Source of the DNA: an uncultured Prevotellaceae bacterium
Lineage (GTDB): Bacteria; Bacteroidota; Bacteroidia; Bacteroidales; Bacteroidaceae
DNA length: 31,764 bases
Assembly: GCA_947303695.1 (NCBI GenBank)
Contig: CAMYYX010000003.1
Span: forward strand, 1 to 31,764
Direction: 5' to 3'
Shown: piece by piece, positions 23,126 to 31,313 of the stretch
How positions within the stretch are numbered: position 1 is the first letter of the stretch
Layout of the letters: every line of letters starts with the position of its first letter
Position numbers and translations under genes: made by a program
The notes under the pieces: generated by a model
Seen by the model: only the letters and a program-made list of their open reading frames with translations
What the model was told of the DNA's origin: nothing
Database searches by the model: none

Positions 23126-24403
23126 TCATTTCACTTTCACCAAGGCGGTGACAGTAAATGTGACTAAACAGAATGCCATCACAATCAGGAAGAAGGTCTG
23201 GTAACCGACATTCTCCGAAATTAATCCTGACACCATTCCTGGCAACATCACCCCTCCCAGATACTGTCCTGCCGTACAGATAGCAAATACTGCCGTGCTA
23301 CGTTCACCTCGCGAGAACGTAACAAGGAAGAGTGTGTAGGCTGCAAATCCTAGACCATAACCTATCTGCTCAATGCAGACACAGGTTCCTGTCAACCATA
23401 GCTGGTCAGTAGGGAAATAGCTCAGGTACACATACACAACATCTGGTAACGTGATGCACAACACAAGAGGCCACAGACATTTTTTCAGTCCCCATTTCGA
23501 TACGGCCCAACCACCAACGATTCCTCCAGCCAATAGACCGATAACACCTAGCGTACCATAAACCAATCCGAAATCCACGTTACTCAGACCCAGTCCACCT
23601 TCCTCTACTTCACGTGTAAGGAACAATGGGACTATCTTCGTCAACAGTCCTTCTGGCAAACGGAACAACAGGATGAACAGCAACGCTGTGACCACGTGCG
23701 GTTTGGAACCAAACACCTTCAAGGTATTCCAAAACTCTTTCAATTGTGTCTTTATGTTGAACTCCTCGTGTAAGGCGACTTCTATCCTTGGCAACATGAA
23801 ACTATGGAACAAACCAAGCAAAGCCATCATCGAGGCTATTACAGCAAATAGAATGGCCCACGCTGTCTCATTATAGGTCTCATGAAAACCATTGACACCC
23901 AATAATCCATGGGATAAGAGTCCTTGTAACGAAACCAATACACCTTGACCTACGACCATACCGATACGGTAGAAGGTGTTACGCACTCCCACATAGAATT
24001 CCTGATCCTTATTAGAAAGGCCAATAATGTAAAAACCGTCTGCTGAGACATCGTGTGTAGCACTTGCAAAAGCAATCAACATGAAGAAGGCTAACGTAAA
24101 CTGAAGCCAATAGGCCGTAGGGATGGTGAAGGCCACACATGCCAATGCGATTCCCATGAGAAACTGCATCGATATAATCCACCAACGTTTGGTTTTGAAG
24201 TTATCGATAAACGGGCTCCAAAGCGGCTTAATCACCCACGGCAGTCCCAACCAACCAGTATAGACGGTGATTTCTCCGTCAGTCAGTCCAAAGTCTTTAA
24301 ACATGATGACCGATATCAGCATCACAGCTGAAAAAGGCAATGATTCACTAAAATATAATGTCGGAACCCACACGAAAGGTTTTTGTAGTTTTTCTATTCT
24401 CAT
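23126..24403 (-). CDS. AmpG-like major facilitator transporter
   Basis: The 425-residue protein has about 12 membrane helices and the AmpG-like start: LYFSESLPFSAVMLISVIMFKDFGLTD followed by YTGWLGLPWVIKPLWSPFIDN, where the K-P-x-W-x-P-x-x-D motif is diagnostic. AmpG proteins carry anhydro-muropeptides from the periplasm to the cytoplasm for cell-wall recycling; distant members have other substrates. It is the third gene of an operon behind a SpoIID-like protein and a glycosyltransferase/nucleotidyltransferase fusion, 22 nt after the former. That neighbourhood supports a peptidoglycan role. Confidence 0.75.
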   Translation of the reverse strand: MRIEKLQKPFVWVPTLYFSESLPFSAVMLISVIMFKDFGLTDGEITVYTGWLGLPWVIKPLWSPFIDNFKTKRWWIISMQFLMGIALACVAFTIPTAYWLQFTLAFFMLIAFASATHDVSADGFYIIGLSNKDQEFYVGVRNTFYRIGMVVGQGVLVSLQGLLSHGLLGVNGFHETYNETAWAILFAVIASMMALLGLFHSFMLPRIEVALHEEFNIKTQLKEFWNTLKVFGSKPHVVTALLFILLFRLPEGLLTKIVPLFLTREVEEGGLGLSNVDFGLVYGTLGVIGLLAGGIVGGWAVSKWGLKKCLWPLVLCITLPDVVYVYLSYFPTDQLWLTGTCVCIEQIGYGLGFAAYTLFLVTFSRGERSTAVFAICTAGQYLGGVMLPGMVSGLISENVGYQTFFLIVMAFCLVTFTVTALVKVK

Positions 24404-24425
24404 ATAGATAGATGTGCTTGACTTA

Positions 24426-25730
24426 TCAATTATTCATTAATGCAGTTGCCAGATACGAACCAGGATAATAGTGCTGCAAGATCTGCTTATAGTTATAACC
24501 TTGCTCGCCCATCACGGCTGCACCGATCTGACAGAGACCTACTCCATGTCCCCAACCGGCTCCATGCAGAATAAAACGGTCGTAGTTCTTGTCCACCACA
24601 AAGGCTGATGAGAACAAGTGGCTGTCTGAAAGCACACGGCGTATCTCCAGTTCCTTTCCGATGACATAGCTTTTTTTAGTTCCTACTATCTGAAGTCGAT
24701 AGATTCTGCCCGACTTACCTCTCGACAGCGGTATGAGGTCAAGAACCTCACCCAGATCTTCCTTCAGGTTGCTGGCTACGAGCTGACTCAGTTCCTGAGT
24801 GGTGTACTGCACCGCCCAACGATAGAAGTCGTCCGTTTCCTGATCGTAATTATTGAGTATCTGCGACAATATTTTCTTGTTCTGTGTGTTGCAGAAAGCA
24901 TCCGGCATAGTCATAATCCATTTCCGAGCGTTCTCCTCATTTGTCAGGTCAGGCAATTCTGCTCCCTCAACGCCGTCACGAACAGCTTTGAGATAGGGTT
25001 TATTGATGTCTTCCCAACAAGTACCGAATTCTTCAGAAACACCTCCACAGCATTTCGAGAATCGTGCATCACAAATCTGCCCTTGATAATATAACACAAT
25101 ACCACGAGTTGCGTCAACTGCTTGTTTCACTTGCTCACTTGTAGCTTTCGTGATACCCTGATAACGCTGACAATGATCATCAGCACAGACGTCATACAAC
25201 GTATGGTCTTCACGATCGTACCACCTCACCAGTTCTGCATCAGTCTTTCGATATGAGAAAAACGCATCACGTTCCTCCTGTTCAGCCTTCTGGCGTTTCT
25301 CTATCTGAGCCATGAGCCAACTGCGCGAAATCACAGCATGTGCTTTCAGGAACTCCAACGAAGCTGTAGCTTTCATCTCCGACGATATGACACTTTCCAG
25401 ATACGCTTCTACAGGTAGGATGTTCAGCGCACAAAGTTGCCCTTCATCTACGATGAACTGCAACAACCCCCTGAAAGTCTGCGTTTCTTTCCGCTCCCAA
25501 TGGAAATCCTTTCCAATAGTCACCTCATACAACGAAAACGATGCATCATCCGTTTGCGGCTTGAAGGTAAGACGCTGATACACATTGCCGTTCCACAGGA
25601 TGCCTCCATCTTCGTATTCTACATCCTGAGGTCCTTCCACCATCTCGCCTTTTGCCACATAGGTGTTGTTAAGTGAAAGTCGTATTTTCTGGGCATGTAC
25701 GATACCTACTTTTACTTCCGGTTCCATCAT
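24426..25730 (-). CDS. SpoIID/LytB-domain protein (peptidoglycan lytic or amidase-enhancer type)
   Basis: The 434-residue protein contains the SpoIID core: NILPVEAYLESVISSEM with the catalytic-type Glu at about 118, FLKAHAVISRSWLMAQ, a CCGG-containing middle part (DARFSKCCGGVSEEFGTCW), and the C-terminal HGAGWGHGVGLCQIGAAVM. SpoIID proteins cleave denuded glycan strands as lytic transglycosylases. I chose the ATG at 25730, whose ATGA overlaps the stop of the upstream gene; an ATG at 25739 is also in frame. No signal peptide is visible with either start, which is odd for a wall enzyme and hints at a cytosolic or otherwise exported role. Confidence 0.8.
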   Translation of the reverse strand: MMEPEVKVGIVHAQKIRLSLNNTYVAKGEMVEGPQDVEYEDGGILWNGNVYQRLTFKPQTDDASFSLYEVTIGKDFHWERKETQTFRGLLQFIVDEGQLCALNILPVEAYLESVISSEMKATASLEFLKAHAVISRSWLMAQIEKRQKAEQEERDAFFSYRKTDAELVRWYDREDHTLYDVCADDHCQRYQGITKATSEQVKQAVDATRGIVLYYQGQICDARFSKCCGGVSEEFGTCWEDINKPYLKAVRDGVEGAELPDLTNEENARKWIMTMPDAFCNTQNKKILSQILNNYDQETDDFYRWAVQYTTQELSQLVASNLKEDLGEVLDLIPLSRGKSGRIYRLQIVGTKKSYVIGKELEIRRVLSDSHLFSSAFVVDKNYDRFILHGAGWGHGVGLCQIGAAVMGEQGYNYKQILQHYYPGSYLATALMNN

Positions 25731-28018
25731 ACGCCACATTCTTTTATGATGTTCTCCACCATCTCAGGGGTGAAGCGGTTAAAATCTTCAGCTCGAGGGA
25801 CAATCATCAGTCCTGCCATATCCAATGCTCCCGGACTTACCAGTATCTGTGTATCCTCTTTTGCCTCATAGCAGGCTGGACGATGCTTGGTACGAGGAAT
25901 GACAATGCTCACGAACTCATCGGCATCCTTCCACGTGAGCACGTTCATACGTGGTTCATTCTCGTCACCCACAACTGGCAACTTGTCGTACACTTCATTG
26001 AAGCGCTCCACCATCTCCTGCTTCGTTGCTGCACGGATTTCGTAGTGCTTGCTTAGACAAGTTGTTGGCAGTTGTTCCTTCGGACCTGCCTGAAAATGCA
26101 TGTGATCAGGTGCAGAAGCCCCACAGAGTGGACCATTGTAGAAGATGAACATGCGGTCGAGCTGTTCAGCGAAGTCCAACATATCACCATAGTAAGGGCG
26201 TATCTGTTGCTGCTGATGCTGACGTGACACAATCGTGAAATGTCGTTTCAGGATAGGGAATGGATTGACGAGCAGTTTAAAACGCTCGTTCAGTGCAAGG
26301 CCGTGTTGCACAGCTGGGCGGTTCATGTCGCAAAGGAAGCATGGGCGCTGGCTGATGGTCTGCTTATCAATCTTCGCACCGGTGGAGACGAGGCGTGCCG
26401 GATTGTGCTGCACGCAGTAGGTCTTGCCGTCGACGACGAACGCCTTGGTCTGCACGTTCATGTTACGATAGCGCTCCTCCACATCTTTCCATTCTGCCAG
26501 CTGACGGTCGAAGAACGCATCCACATCTGCCTGGGTTGCCCTACCTTTCCAGAACCGGTTCATCTTCTGTCGCTCCGTTATTTCCAACGTTCGCAACATG
26601 TCCTTATAGTAGTTGTTCTGGTTTACACGTTCAGGTGAGAGAGCTGCATCTGAGTTGCCTTCCCATCGACGACACAGATACACCACATCAAATATCCTAC
26701 CTATTTTATATTTGCGCGAGAAGGCCAATCCCAAAGCATAGTCTTCACCATAGCTGGTATTGGGCACACCAATCTGTCGAAGCAGAGGGGTGTAGAAAGC
26801 ACGTGGAGCACCCAGTCCATTGATGCGCAAGGCGTTGTTGCGTCCGTTCTCAGATGTCCATTCCTTATGATCAATCGTACCTGGCGGCAATGTTCTTAGG
26901 TTGAAGTCACACATCCTATACGACCCGATTACCATCGCACATCGTTCCTCATAGAACTTATCCACAATCATCTGCAAGGTCGATTCGCGCGAATACAGGT
27001 CATCCGAATCCAGTTGGATGGCAAATCGTCCACAACGCTCATCCTGAATGGCCATGTTCCAACAACCTCCAATACCCAGATCCTCCCGCTCAGGAACAAT
27101 ATGGATCACTCGTGGGTCGTAGTTCGCCAATCGGCTCACGATTTCTGTTGTGCCGTCTGTCGAATGGTTATCCACAACGATGATATTATAGTCAAAGTTT
27201 GTTTTCTGCGACATCGCCGACATGATGGCATCCTCCACCGTCTTTGCCCTGTTCTTCACAGGAATAATCACAGAAGCCTCAGCAGGAAATGTGCCACCAC
27301 CCACAGCAAGGTCCGTCACCTCTTCAGGCGCAACAAAAGCATTTATCTGCTTTAAGTGTTCCGTGCACACTTGTTCCATTTCAATCTGTACTTCGCGGTT
27401 ACGAGGATCCACATAGTCGAACTGCTTGTCGCCACTCTTCCTCAAATCCGTCTCGTCCTCAGTGTACAGATACTCGTTGATATAATAAATAGGTGTAATC
27501 TGACGGCTGATGTAGAGTGTTAGCTCGTACATCGCGGCTGCTTTCCACTGATTCTGTGCATAGAGGTCGGCACAATTCTGCAGATAGTCGGTACGGACAA
27601 ATCGCAGTGAGCCGAAGTCAAAGTCATTACGCACACTACCCTTCTGATAAGCAATCACGGGCGCCTTTGTCAACACGCCGTCCTTCATTGCATAATGGTC
27701 GCTGTATAACATACCCGCATCCATCGTCTCAGCAATCTTCAACACACGGTCTATCGCACCATAGCCCACTTTGATAGGCAAGAACTTACCATAGATGGCT
27801 ACATAATCAGACTTCGCCACAAGCGCCATCTGACGCAATGTAGCTGAACTCTCCAAGGTGTCGATAAATAACATACTGCACCCTTCTATCTGGGGAAGTG
27901 TGGCATCATGAGCCAACAAAAAAATCTGATTTACATTGTTCGATGCTCGAAACTGTTCCACATTATGCTTCACAGTCTCAACATCGTTATAAGGAATAAA
28001 ACAATCTATCGTCTTCAT
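25727..28018 (-). CDS. Fusion of two GT-A glycosyltransferase-like domains with a GalT/HIT-like nucleotidyltransferase domain
   Basis: The 763-residue protein has three parts. Residues 1 to about 245 look like a degenerate GT-A fold (IDCFIPYNDVETVKHNVEQF, YSDHY). About 248-470 is a canonical GT2 domain (ASVIIPVKNRAKTVEDAI, VVDNHSTDGT, DxD-type QLDSDDLY, GEDYALGLAF). About 540-763 is GalT/Ap4A-phosphorylase-like, with a C-x-x-C pair (RPCFLCDMNRP), LVNPFPILKRHFTIVS and the HxHxQ active site H639-M-H641-F-Q643. GalT-like enzymes exchange sugar-1-phosphate and nucleotide, so the fusion could make and use an activated sugar. It has no membrane segment. Next in the operon are SpoIID and AmpG-like genes. 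The C-terminal part may correspond to a domain of unknown function in databases. Confidence 0.75.
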   Translation of the reverse strand: MKTIDCFIPYNDVETVKHNVEQFRASNNVNQIFLLAHDATLPQIEGCSMLFIDTLESSATLRQMALVAKSDYVAIYGKFLPIKVGYGAIDRVLKIAETMDAGMLYSDHYAMKDGVLTKAPVIAYQKGSVRNDFDFGSLRFVRTDYLQNCADLYAQNQWKAAAMYELTLYISRQITPIYYINEYLYTEDETDLRKSGDKQFDYVDPRNREVQIEMEQVCTEHLKQINAFVAPEEVTDLAVGGGTFPAEASVIIPVKNRAKTVEDAIMSAMSQKTNFDYNIIVVDNHSTDGTTEIVSRLANYDPRVIHIVPEREDLGIGGCWNMAIQDERCGRFAIQLDSDDLYSRESTLQMIVDKFYEERCAMVIGSYRMCDFNLRTLPPGTIDHKEWTSENGRNNALRINGLGAPRAFYTPLLRQIGVPNTSYGEDYALGLAFSRKYKIGRIFDVVYLCRRWEGNSDAALSPERVNQNNYYKDMLRTLEITERQKMNRFWKGRATQADVDAFFDRQLAEWKDVEERYRNMNVQTKAFVVDGKTYCVQHNPARLVSTGAKIDKQTISQRPCFLCDMNRPAVQHGLALNERFKLLVNPFPILKRHFTIVSRQHQQQQIRPYYGDMLDFAEQLDRMFIFYNGPLCGASAPDHMHFQAGPKEQLPTTCLSKHYEIRAATKQEMVERFNEVYDKLPVVGDENEPRMNVLTWKDADEFVSIVIPRTKHRPACYEAKEDTQILVSPGALDMAGLMIVPRAEDFNRFTPEMVENIIKECGV

Positions 28019-28093
28019 CCGTTCATATATTTCATTATGACATACGCTAACAGCTAACCATCAAACGCTAACCGTTAACCATTTTTTCCATTG

Positions 28094-28101
28094 CAAAGTT
28101 A
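28094..28101 (-). promoter_or_regulatory. Promoter -7 box of the glycosyltransferase-SpoIID-AmpG operon
   Basis: The minus strand reads TAACTTTG, matching TAnnTTTG. The leader to the ATG at 28018 would be about 70 nt and contains GCTAACCGTTAACC-type mini-repeats (28048-28080). Confidence 0.65.
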
Positions 28102-28137
28102 CAAATTTTTTCTTGATTTTGATGTATTTTTTCTATT

Positions 28138-28190
28138 TTTTCACTTTCAACTTTCATTTTTCAACTTTCATTTTTCAACTTTCAACTTTT
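28138..28190. repeat. Tandem 14-bp repeat TCAACTTTCATTTT upstream of a promoter
   Basis: TCAACTTTCATTTT occurs at 28147-28160 and again at 28161-28174, followed by a partial, altered copy (28175 onward), ending just before the TATCTTTG box. A repeat here would vary the sequence upstream of the -7 box if copy number changes. Confidence 0.75.
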
Positions 28191-28195
28191 TTCCT

Positions 28196-28203
28196 TATCT
28201 TTG
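28196..28203 (+). promoter_or_regulatory. Promoter -7 box of the upstream-ORF/conserved-protein transcript
   Basis: TATCTTTG matches TAnnTTTG. The start near 28210 leaves about 23 nt before the small upstream ORF and about 100 nt before the main gene. Confidence 0.65.
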
Positions 28204-28232
28204 CATCGGTATTTTTATTAACCAACGATTTA

Positions 28233-28313
28233 ATGTTTTTAGATTCACTGTTCGATGCAACATTTTTCAAGAGAAAAAATTGCAGTCGTGGTGGCACAAA
28301 CTTTTTTTTATGA
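28233..28313 (+). CDS. 26-residue upstream ORF coupled to the next gene
   Basis: ATG at 28233 opens 26 codons (starting MFLDSLFDATFFKRKN, ending NFFL) to a TGA at 28311-28313 that overlaps the ATG of the next gene as ATGA. It ends in a run of eight T (28302-28309). The product is basic and aromatic and I do not recognise it. It could be a leader peptide that feeds ribosomes into the next start, or an N-terminal part of that protein if the T-run slips by one base. Confidence 0.4.
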   Translation: MFLDSLFDATFFKRKNCSRGGTNFFL

Positions 28314-28873
28314 ACTTATACATTCGATATTTTGAGCAAGATGCATTGGCAACCACAATGGACGAGGTTGTTGCATTTCTCGAAACTGTGAAAGACCTGA
28401 AGCTCACAGGCGACGTCATCAATCGCGTCAACAGTTTCTATTTGTCCAACAACCAGTACCCCTATCGCCTCAAAGTAGGCTATTCCAACTACATCCTCTT
28501 CCTCAAGACTGAGGCTAACACCCTTGAAGAGTTTAAGGAAATGGAACGCATCCGTAACGAACAGAAAGCTGCAGGAACCTATGTGGCAGAGAAGAAGAAG
28601 TCAGTACTCGAACTCATGGCCGAAGAGAATCCAGGATGGTACGACGCCATCCTCGTCTTCAAGCGAGTGGTACCCATCAAGGACACCAACAAGTTCCAGT
28701 ACCTCGATACACGCTTCCATGCTAAGCTAAAGGCACAGAGCGCCCTCGACTGCTACGAGCGCATCGTCAATCATCTGCGCAACCGTCAGGACGTCGACTC
28801 CCGTAGTCAGTATCCGTCAGCCAAGAGTTCCAATTTCGAATACACCTTCCTGGGCGACACACCAAATGCATAA
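28310..28873 (+). CDS. Conserved protein of unknown function
   Basis: I start at the ATG at 28310 (MNLYIRYFEQDALATTMDEV); the frame is open further upstream, but that sequence is low-complexity Phe-rich translation of the promoter region. The 187-residue product is soluble, with an N-terminal alpha/beta part (about 1-75, ending RLKVGYSNYILFLKTEA), a charged helical linker (about 76-115) and a C-terminal part (about 116-187, WYDAILVFKRVVPIKDTNK, FHAKLKAQSALDCYERIVNH). I do not recognise a family. Its start overlaps the stop of a 26-codon upstream ORF, and a strong terminator follows 6 nt after its stop. Confidence 0.7.
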   Translation: MNLYIRYFEQDALATTMDEVVAFLETVKDLKLTGDVINRVNSFYLSNNQYPYRLKVGYSNYILFLKTEANTLEEFKEMERIRNEQKAAGTYVAEKKKSVLELMAEENPGWYDAILVFKRVVPIKDTNKFQYLDTRFHAKLKAQSALDCYERIVNHLRNRQDVDSRSQYPSAKSSNFEYTFLGDTPNA

Positions 28874-28878
28874 TCACA

Positions 28879-28910
28879 AACAAGGCGGCTTTTTGGCCGC
28901 CTTGTTGTTT
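28879..28910 (+). terminator. Terminator after the conserved protein
   Basis: AACAAGGCGGC (28879-28889) pairs perfectly with GCCGCCTTGTT (28896-28906) around loop TTTTTG. The tail GTTT is short, but the stem is strong and placed 6 nt after the stop codon. Confidence 0.75.
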
Positions 28911-28929
28911 ATCAAGTGATCGTGTTTCA

Positions 28930-29055
28930 TTCCCAAAGAGGGAACGTTTGATTCCCCTACGTGGGAAAAAGTGTTCCCCTACGTGGGAAAGATCTTTCCC
29001 TCCTATGGGAATTTTTGCAGCCCTTAAGGGTAACAAAATTTTCCCTTAGGGGAAA
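28930..29055. repeat. Array of six small TTCCC...GGGAA palindromes
   Basis: Between two convergent genes I see six imperfect palindromes: 28930-28944 (TTCCCAAAGAGGGAA), 28952-28967 and 28974-28989 (both TTCCCCTACGTGGGAA), 28996-29011 (TTCCCTCCTATGGGAA), 29021-29030 (CCCTTAAGGG) and 29040-29055 (TTTCCCTTAGGGGAAA). Arms are conserved while the 4-6 nt centres vary, and the middle units repeat about every 22 bp. No reading frame explains this. It could be an array of operator sites, a string of small hairpins in RNA, or a repeat family. Confidence 0.8.
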
Positions 29056-29072
29056 CAAAAAAAGGTAGGAAA

Positions 29073-29957
29073 TCACATCCTTTTGCGAACCATCTCTACG
29101 AACTCATAGTTCTTGAGTCCCCACCCTGGTTGGGCAAGAAGGGATGAGGGCGATTGACTGACAAACCGTTCAAAAACAAGGTCGTCTCTCGAATGACGGA
29201 TAAACTCCACAACGAGGTCGGCATATTCATCGGGGGTAAAGCGAAGGAAATCTTCTGGATGTGCCGCATACTCATCGGCCATCCGTGTGCCCTTGATGAG
29301 TTGCAATTGATGCAACTTGAGGGTGGTGAGTGGCAGTTGTGAGAGTACCTCTGCTTCATGCACCATCTCTTCACGACTCTCGCCTGGCAATCCGAGGATG
29401 ATGTGCCCACCCACACGAATGTCGCGTGCCGCAGTGGCCTCGATGGCTCGCTGGGTACAGACATAGTCGTGACCTCGATTGATGCGTAGCAGGGTACGGT
29501 CGTAGATGCTCTCGATACCGTATTCGACGATGAGGAAGGTACGATGGTTCAGCTCTGTGAGGTAGTCCAACAGGGCATCGGGCATACAGTCAGGACGGGT
29601 TCCGATAACCAATCCCACAACATCATCGACACTAAGGGCTTCCTCGTATTTACGTTTCAGTTCATCAAGTTCCGCATAAGTATTGGTATAGGCTTGAAAA
29701 TAGGCGAGATACTTCATCTCAGGGTACTTACGGCCAAAGAACTGCTTGCCTTCCTCCAACTGCTGACGGATGGATTTATCGGTCTGGCAATAGTCGGGAT
29801 TGAAGGTCTGGTTGTTGCAATAGGTACATCCACCCTCTCCCACTCGTCCGTCACGATTGGGACAAGTGAAACCAGCATTGATGGATATCTTCTGGGCCTT
29901 GAATCCAAGTTGGCCTGTGAGCCAGGTACCGAAATCTATGTATTTACTATTGGACAT
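29073..29957 (-). CDS. YhcC-type radical SAM protein (TIGR01212 family)
   Basis: The start at 29957 (MSNSKYIDFGTWLTGQLGFK) is chosen over an in-frame ATG at 30035, which lies inside the upstream methyltransferase gene. The 294-residue protein has the YhcC-type cluster motif GFTC32PNRDG...GGC44TYC47NNQTF (CX11CX2C, unlike the usual CX3CX2C), which binds a 4Fe-4S cluster and SAM. Further blocks are YLAYFQAYTNTYA, VGLVIGTRPDCMPDALLDYL, LIVEYGIESIYDRTLLRINRGHD and GGHIILGLPGES. The exact reaction of the family is not established to my knowledge. It follows the RsmF-like gene by 25 nt, so both may act on RNA. Confidence 0.88.
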   Translation of the reverse strand: MSNSKYIDFGTWLTGQLGFKAQKISINAGFTCPNRDGRVGEGGCTYCNNQTFNPDYCQTDKSIRQQLEEGKQFFGRKYPEMKYLAYFQAYTNTYAELDELKRKYEEALSVDDVVGLVIGTRPDCMPDALLDYLTELNHRTFLIVEYGIESIYDRTLLRINRGHDYVCTQRAIEATAARDIRVGGHIILGLPGESREEMVHEAEVLSQLPLTTLKLHQLQLIKGTRMADEYAAHPEDFLRFTPDEYADLVVEFIRHSRDDLVFERFVSQSPSSLLAQPGWGLKNYEFVEMVRKRM

Positions 29958-29982
29958 ATTATCAGCCCTCTTAGAATAGAAG

Positions 29983-31164
29983 TTAGGGGATTGTTTTCCT
30001 GATGCGCCATTCCTTTGGATAGAGGTTATTGGCACGATTGCCTACGTTCTTGGCCGGTCCGAGTGGCAGCTGATGATGAGTGATGGTGACATAACCACGA
30101 GGGGTATCGGCAGGAAGTATGAGGGCTTCGCCACGCAGATATCGGAGAGCGGTGTCATGATCGACTTCGACGGTAGCAACTAACGGCTGAGGTGCTACAA
30201 GTGGATCGGGAAGGAGGCGGAGTTGCTTGGTAATAGCGGAATTATGAGATAACGGAATCACGGAATCATGAGAACCATGTTTACGGAGGATGGCGCAGAA
30301 GAAACCTTCGCCTTGGATGCGATGTGGAAAGAAATGGCAACAGGGGAAGTCGTCATCAAGCAAGTTTCCTACCACGTTCCATTCTGGGAGAGGGTTGCAA
30401 GGCAGAATGTCGGCTCCAAGTTCCTGACTGATCCAGCGAACGTTCTCCTCGTCCTCGCGGGTGTTGTAGGTGCAAGTGCTATAAATCATTAGTCCACCTG
30501 GACGGAGACATGGCCAGATGGTCTCTATGATATCACGTTGCCGTTCTGCGCACATTTCGACATTTTGAAGGGACCAATCACGAATGGCCCCTTCGTCCTT
30601 ACGGAACATGCCCTCGCCTGAACAAGGCACATCGCAAAGGATGAGGTCGAACATCTCACGCATTTTTCGGAAGTCCTCAGGTCGGTTGTTGGTTACCACG
30701 ACATTGTCCCCACCCCATTTCGAGATATTCTCGCGTAGAATCCATGCTCGTTTGGGTATGATTTCGTTGGCTACCAAGAAAGAACCGGCAGATAGGCACG
30801 ACTGCATCAAAGTGGATTTTCCCCCTGGAGCAGCACAAAGGTCGAGTGCAGTCACATCGACATCTCCCACATACTGGCGTAGCAAATGGGCAACAAACAT
30901 AGAAGAAGCTTCTTGCACATAATAGGCTCCTGCATGGAAGAGCGGATCGAGTGTGAACGAAGGACGGTCGGGCAAATAGACCCCTTCGGAACACCAAGGC
31001 ACAGCAGGAGCATCAGCACATCCGAGAAAATCGCGATCGGCTTTAGCGGGATTGATGCGGATCGTAGTAGGCGAAGGTCCCTTGATGGCTTCGAGCAACT
31101 TATGGAGTTCGTCCTCGCCCAGCAGTTCGCGCATCTGTAAGATGAAATCCTGTGGTAATAGCAT
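29983..31164 (-). CDS. RsmF/NOL1-NOP2-Sun type rRNA (cytosine-C5) methyltransferase
   Basis: I start at the ATG at 31164 (MLLPQDFILQMRELLGEDE); the open frame further upstream is hydrophobic translation of AT-rich non-coding sequence and includes the promoter. The 393-residue protein has an N-terminal PUA-like/NOL1 part (TTIRINP), the SAM-binding motif LDLCAAPGGKST, motif IV with DVPCSGEGMFRKDEGAIRDW, and the STCTYNTREDEENV motif with the second catalytic Cys. A C-terminal domain follows (GEALILPADTPRGYVTITH), as in RsmF. It methylates a cytosine of 16S rRNA. Which position cannot be told from sequence. A -7 box is 21 nt upstream of the start. Confidence 0.88.
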   Translation of the reverse strand: MLLPQDFILQMRELLGEDELHKLLEAIKGPSPTTIRINPAKADRDFLGCADAPAVPWCSEGVYLPDRPSFTLDPLFHAGAYYVQEASSMFVAHLLRQYVGDVDVTALDLCAAPGGKSTLMQSCLSAGSFLVANEIIPKRAWILRENISKWGGDNVVVTNNRPEDFRKMREMFDLILCDVPCSGEGMFRKDEGAIRDWSLQNVEMCAERQRDIIETIWPCLRPGGLMIYSTCTYNTREDEENVRWISQELGADILPCNPLPEWNVVGNLLDDDFPCCHFFPHRIQGEGFFCAILRKHGSHDSVIPLSHNSAITKQLRLLPDPLVAPQPLVATVEVDHDTALRYLRGEALILPADTPRGYVTITHHQLPLGPAKNVGNRANNLYPKEWRIRKTIP

Positions 31165-31184
31165 TTCTGACCTGATTATTGCTG

Positions 31185-31192
31185 CAAAGTTA
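31185..31192 (-). promoter_or_regulatory. Promoter -7 box of the RsmF-YhcC operon
   Basis: The minus strand reads TAACTTTG, matching TAnnTTTG. The leader to the ATG at 31164 would be about 14 nt, which supports the chosen start. Confidence 0.7.
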
Positions 31193-31197
31193 TGAAA

Positions 31198-31277
31198 AAT
31201 AAAGAAATAGGGAATAGGGAATAGAGAAAAAATGAAGAAATTCGTAAATAGTAAATAGCTAAATCGTAAATAATTTG
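31198..31277. repeat. AT-rich mini-repeat between divergent promoters
   Basis: Degenerate words AATAGGGAATAGGGAATAG and TAAATAGTAAATAGCTAAAT fill the gap between the RsmF and CstA promoters. The pattern is like those at 7640-7680 and, in other words, 260-295 and 28138-28190. Confidence 0.5.
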
Positions 31278-31285
31278 TATTTTTG
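31278..31285 (+). promoter_or_regulatory. Promoter -7 box of the CstA-family gene
   Basis: TATTTTTG matches TAnnTTTG and lies 28 nt before the ATG at 31314. Confidence 0.65.
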
Positions 31286-31313
31286 CAACTCAAATAAATT
31301 AATTGGATACACA

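Noticed and set aside
28091..28309. N-terminal extension of the conserved protein upstream of 28310
   Set aside because: The frame is open, but it spans the TATCTTTG promoter box and translates tandem T-rich repeats into Phe-rich low complexity.
28930..29055. Palindrome array as a CRISPR array
   Set aside because: Units are about 15 bp with spacing of 7-10 bp, far shorter than CRISPR repeats and spacers, and no cas gene is in the window.
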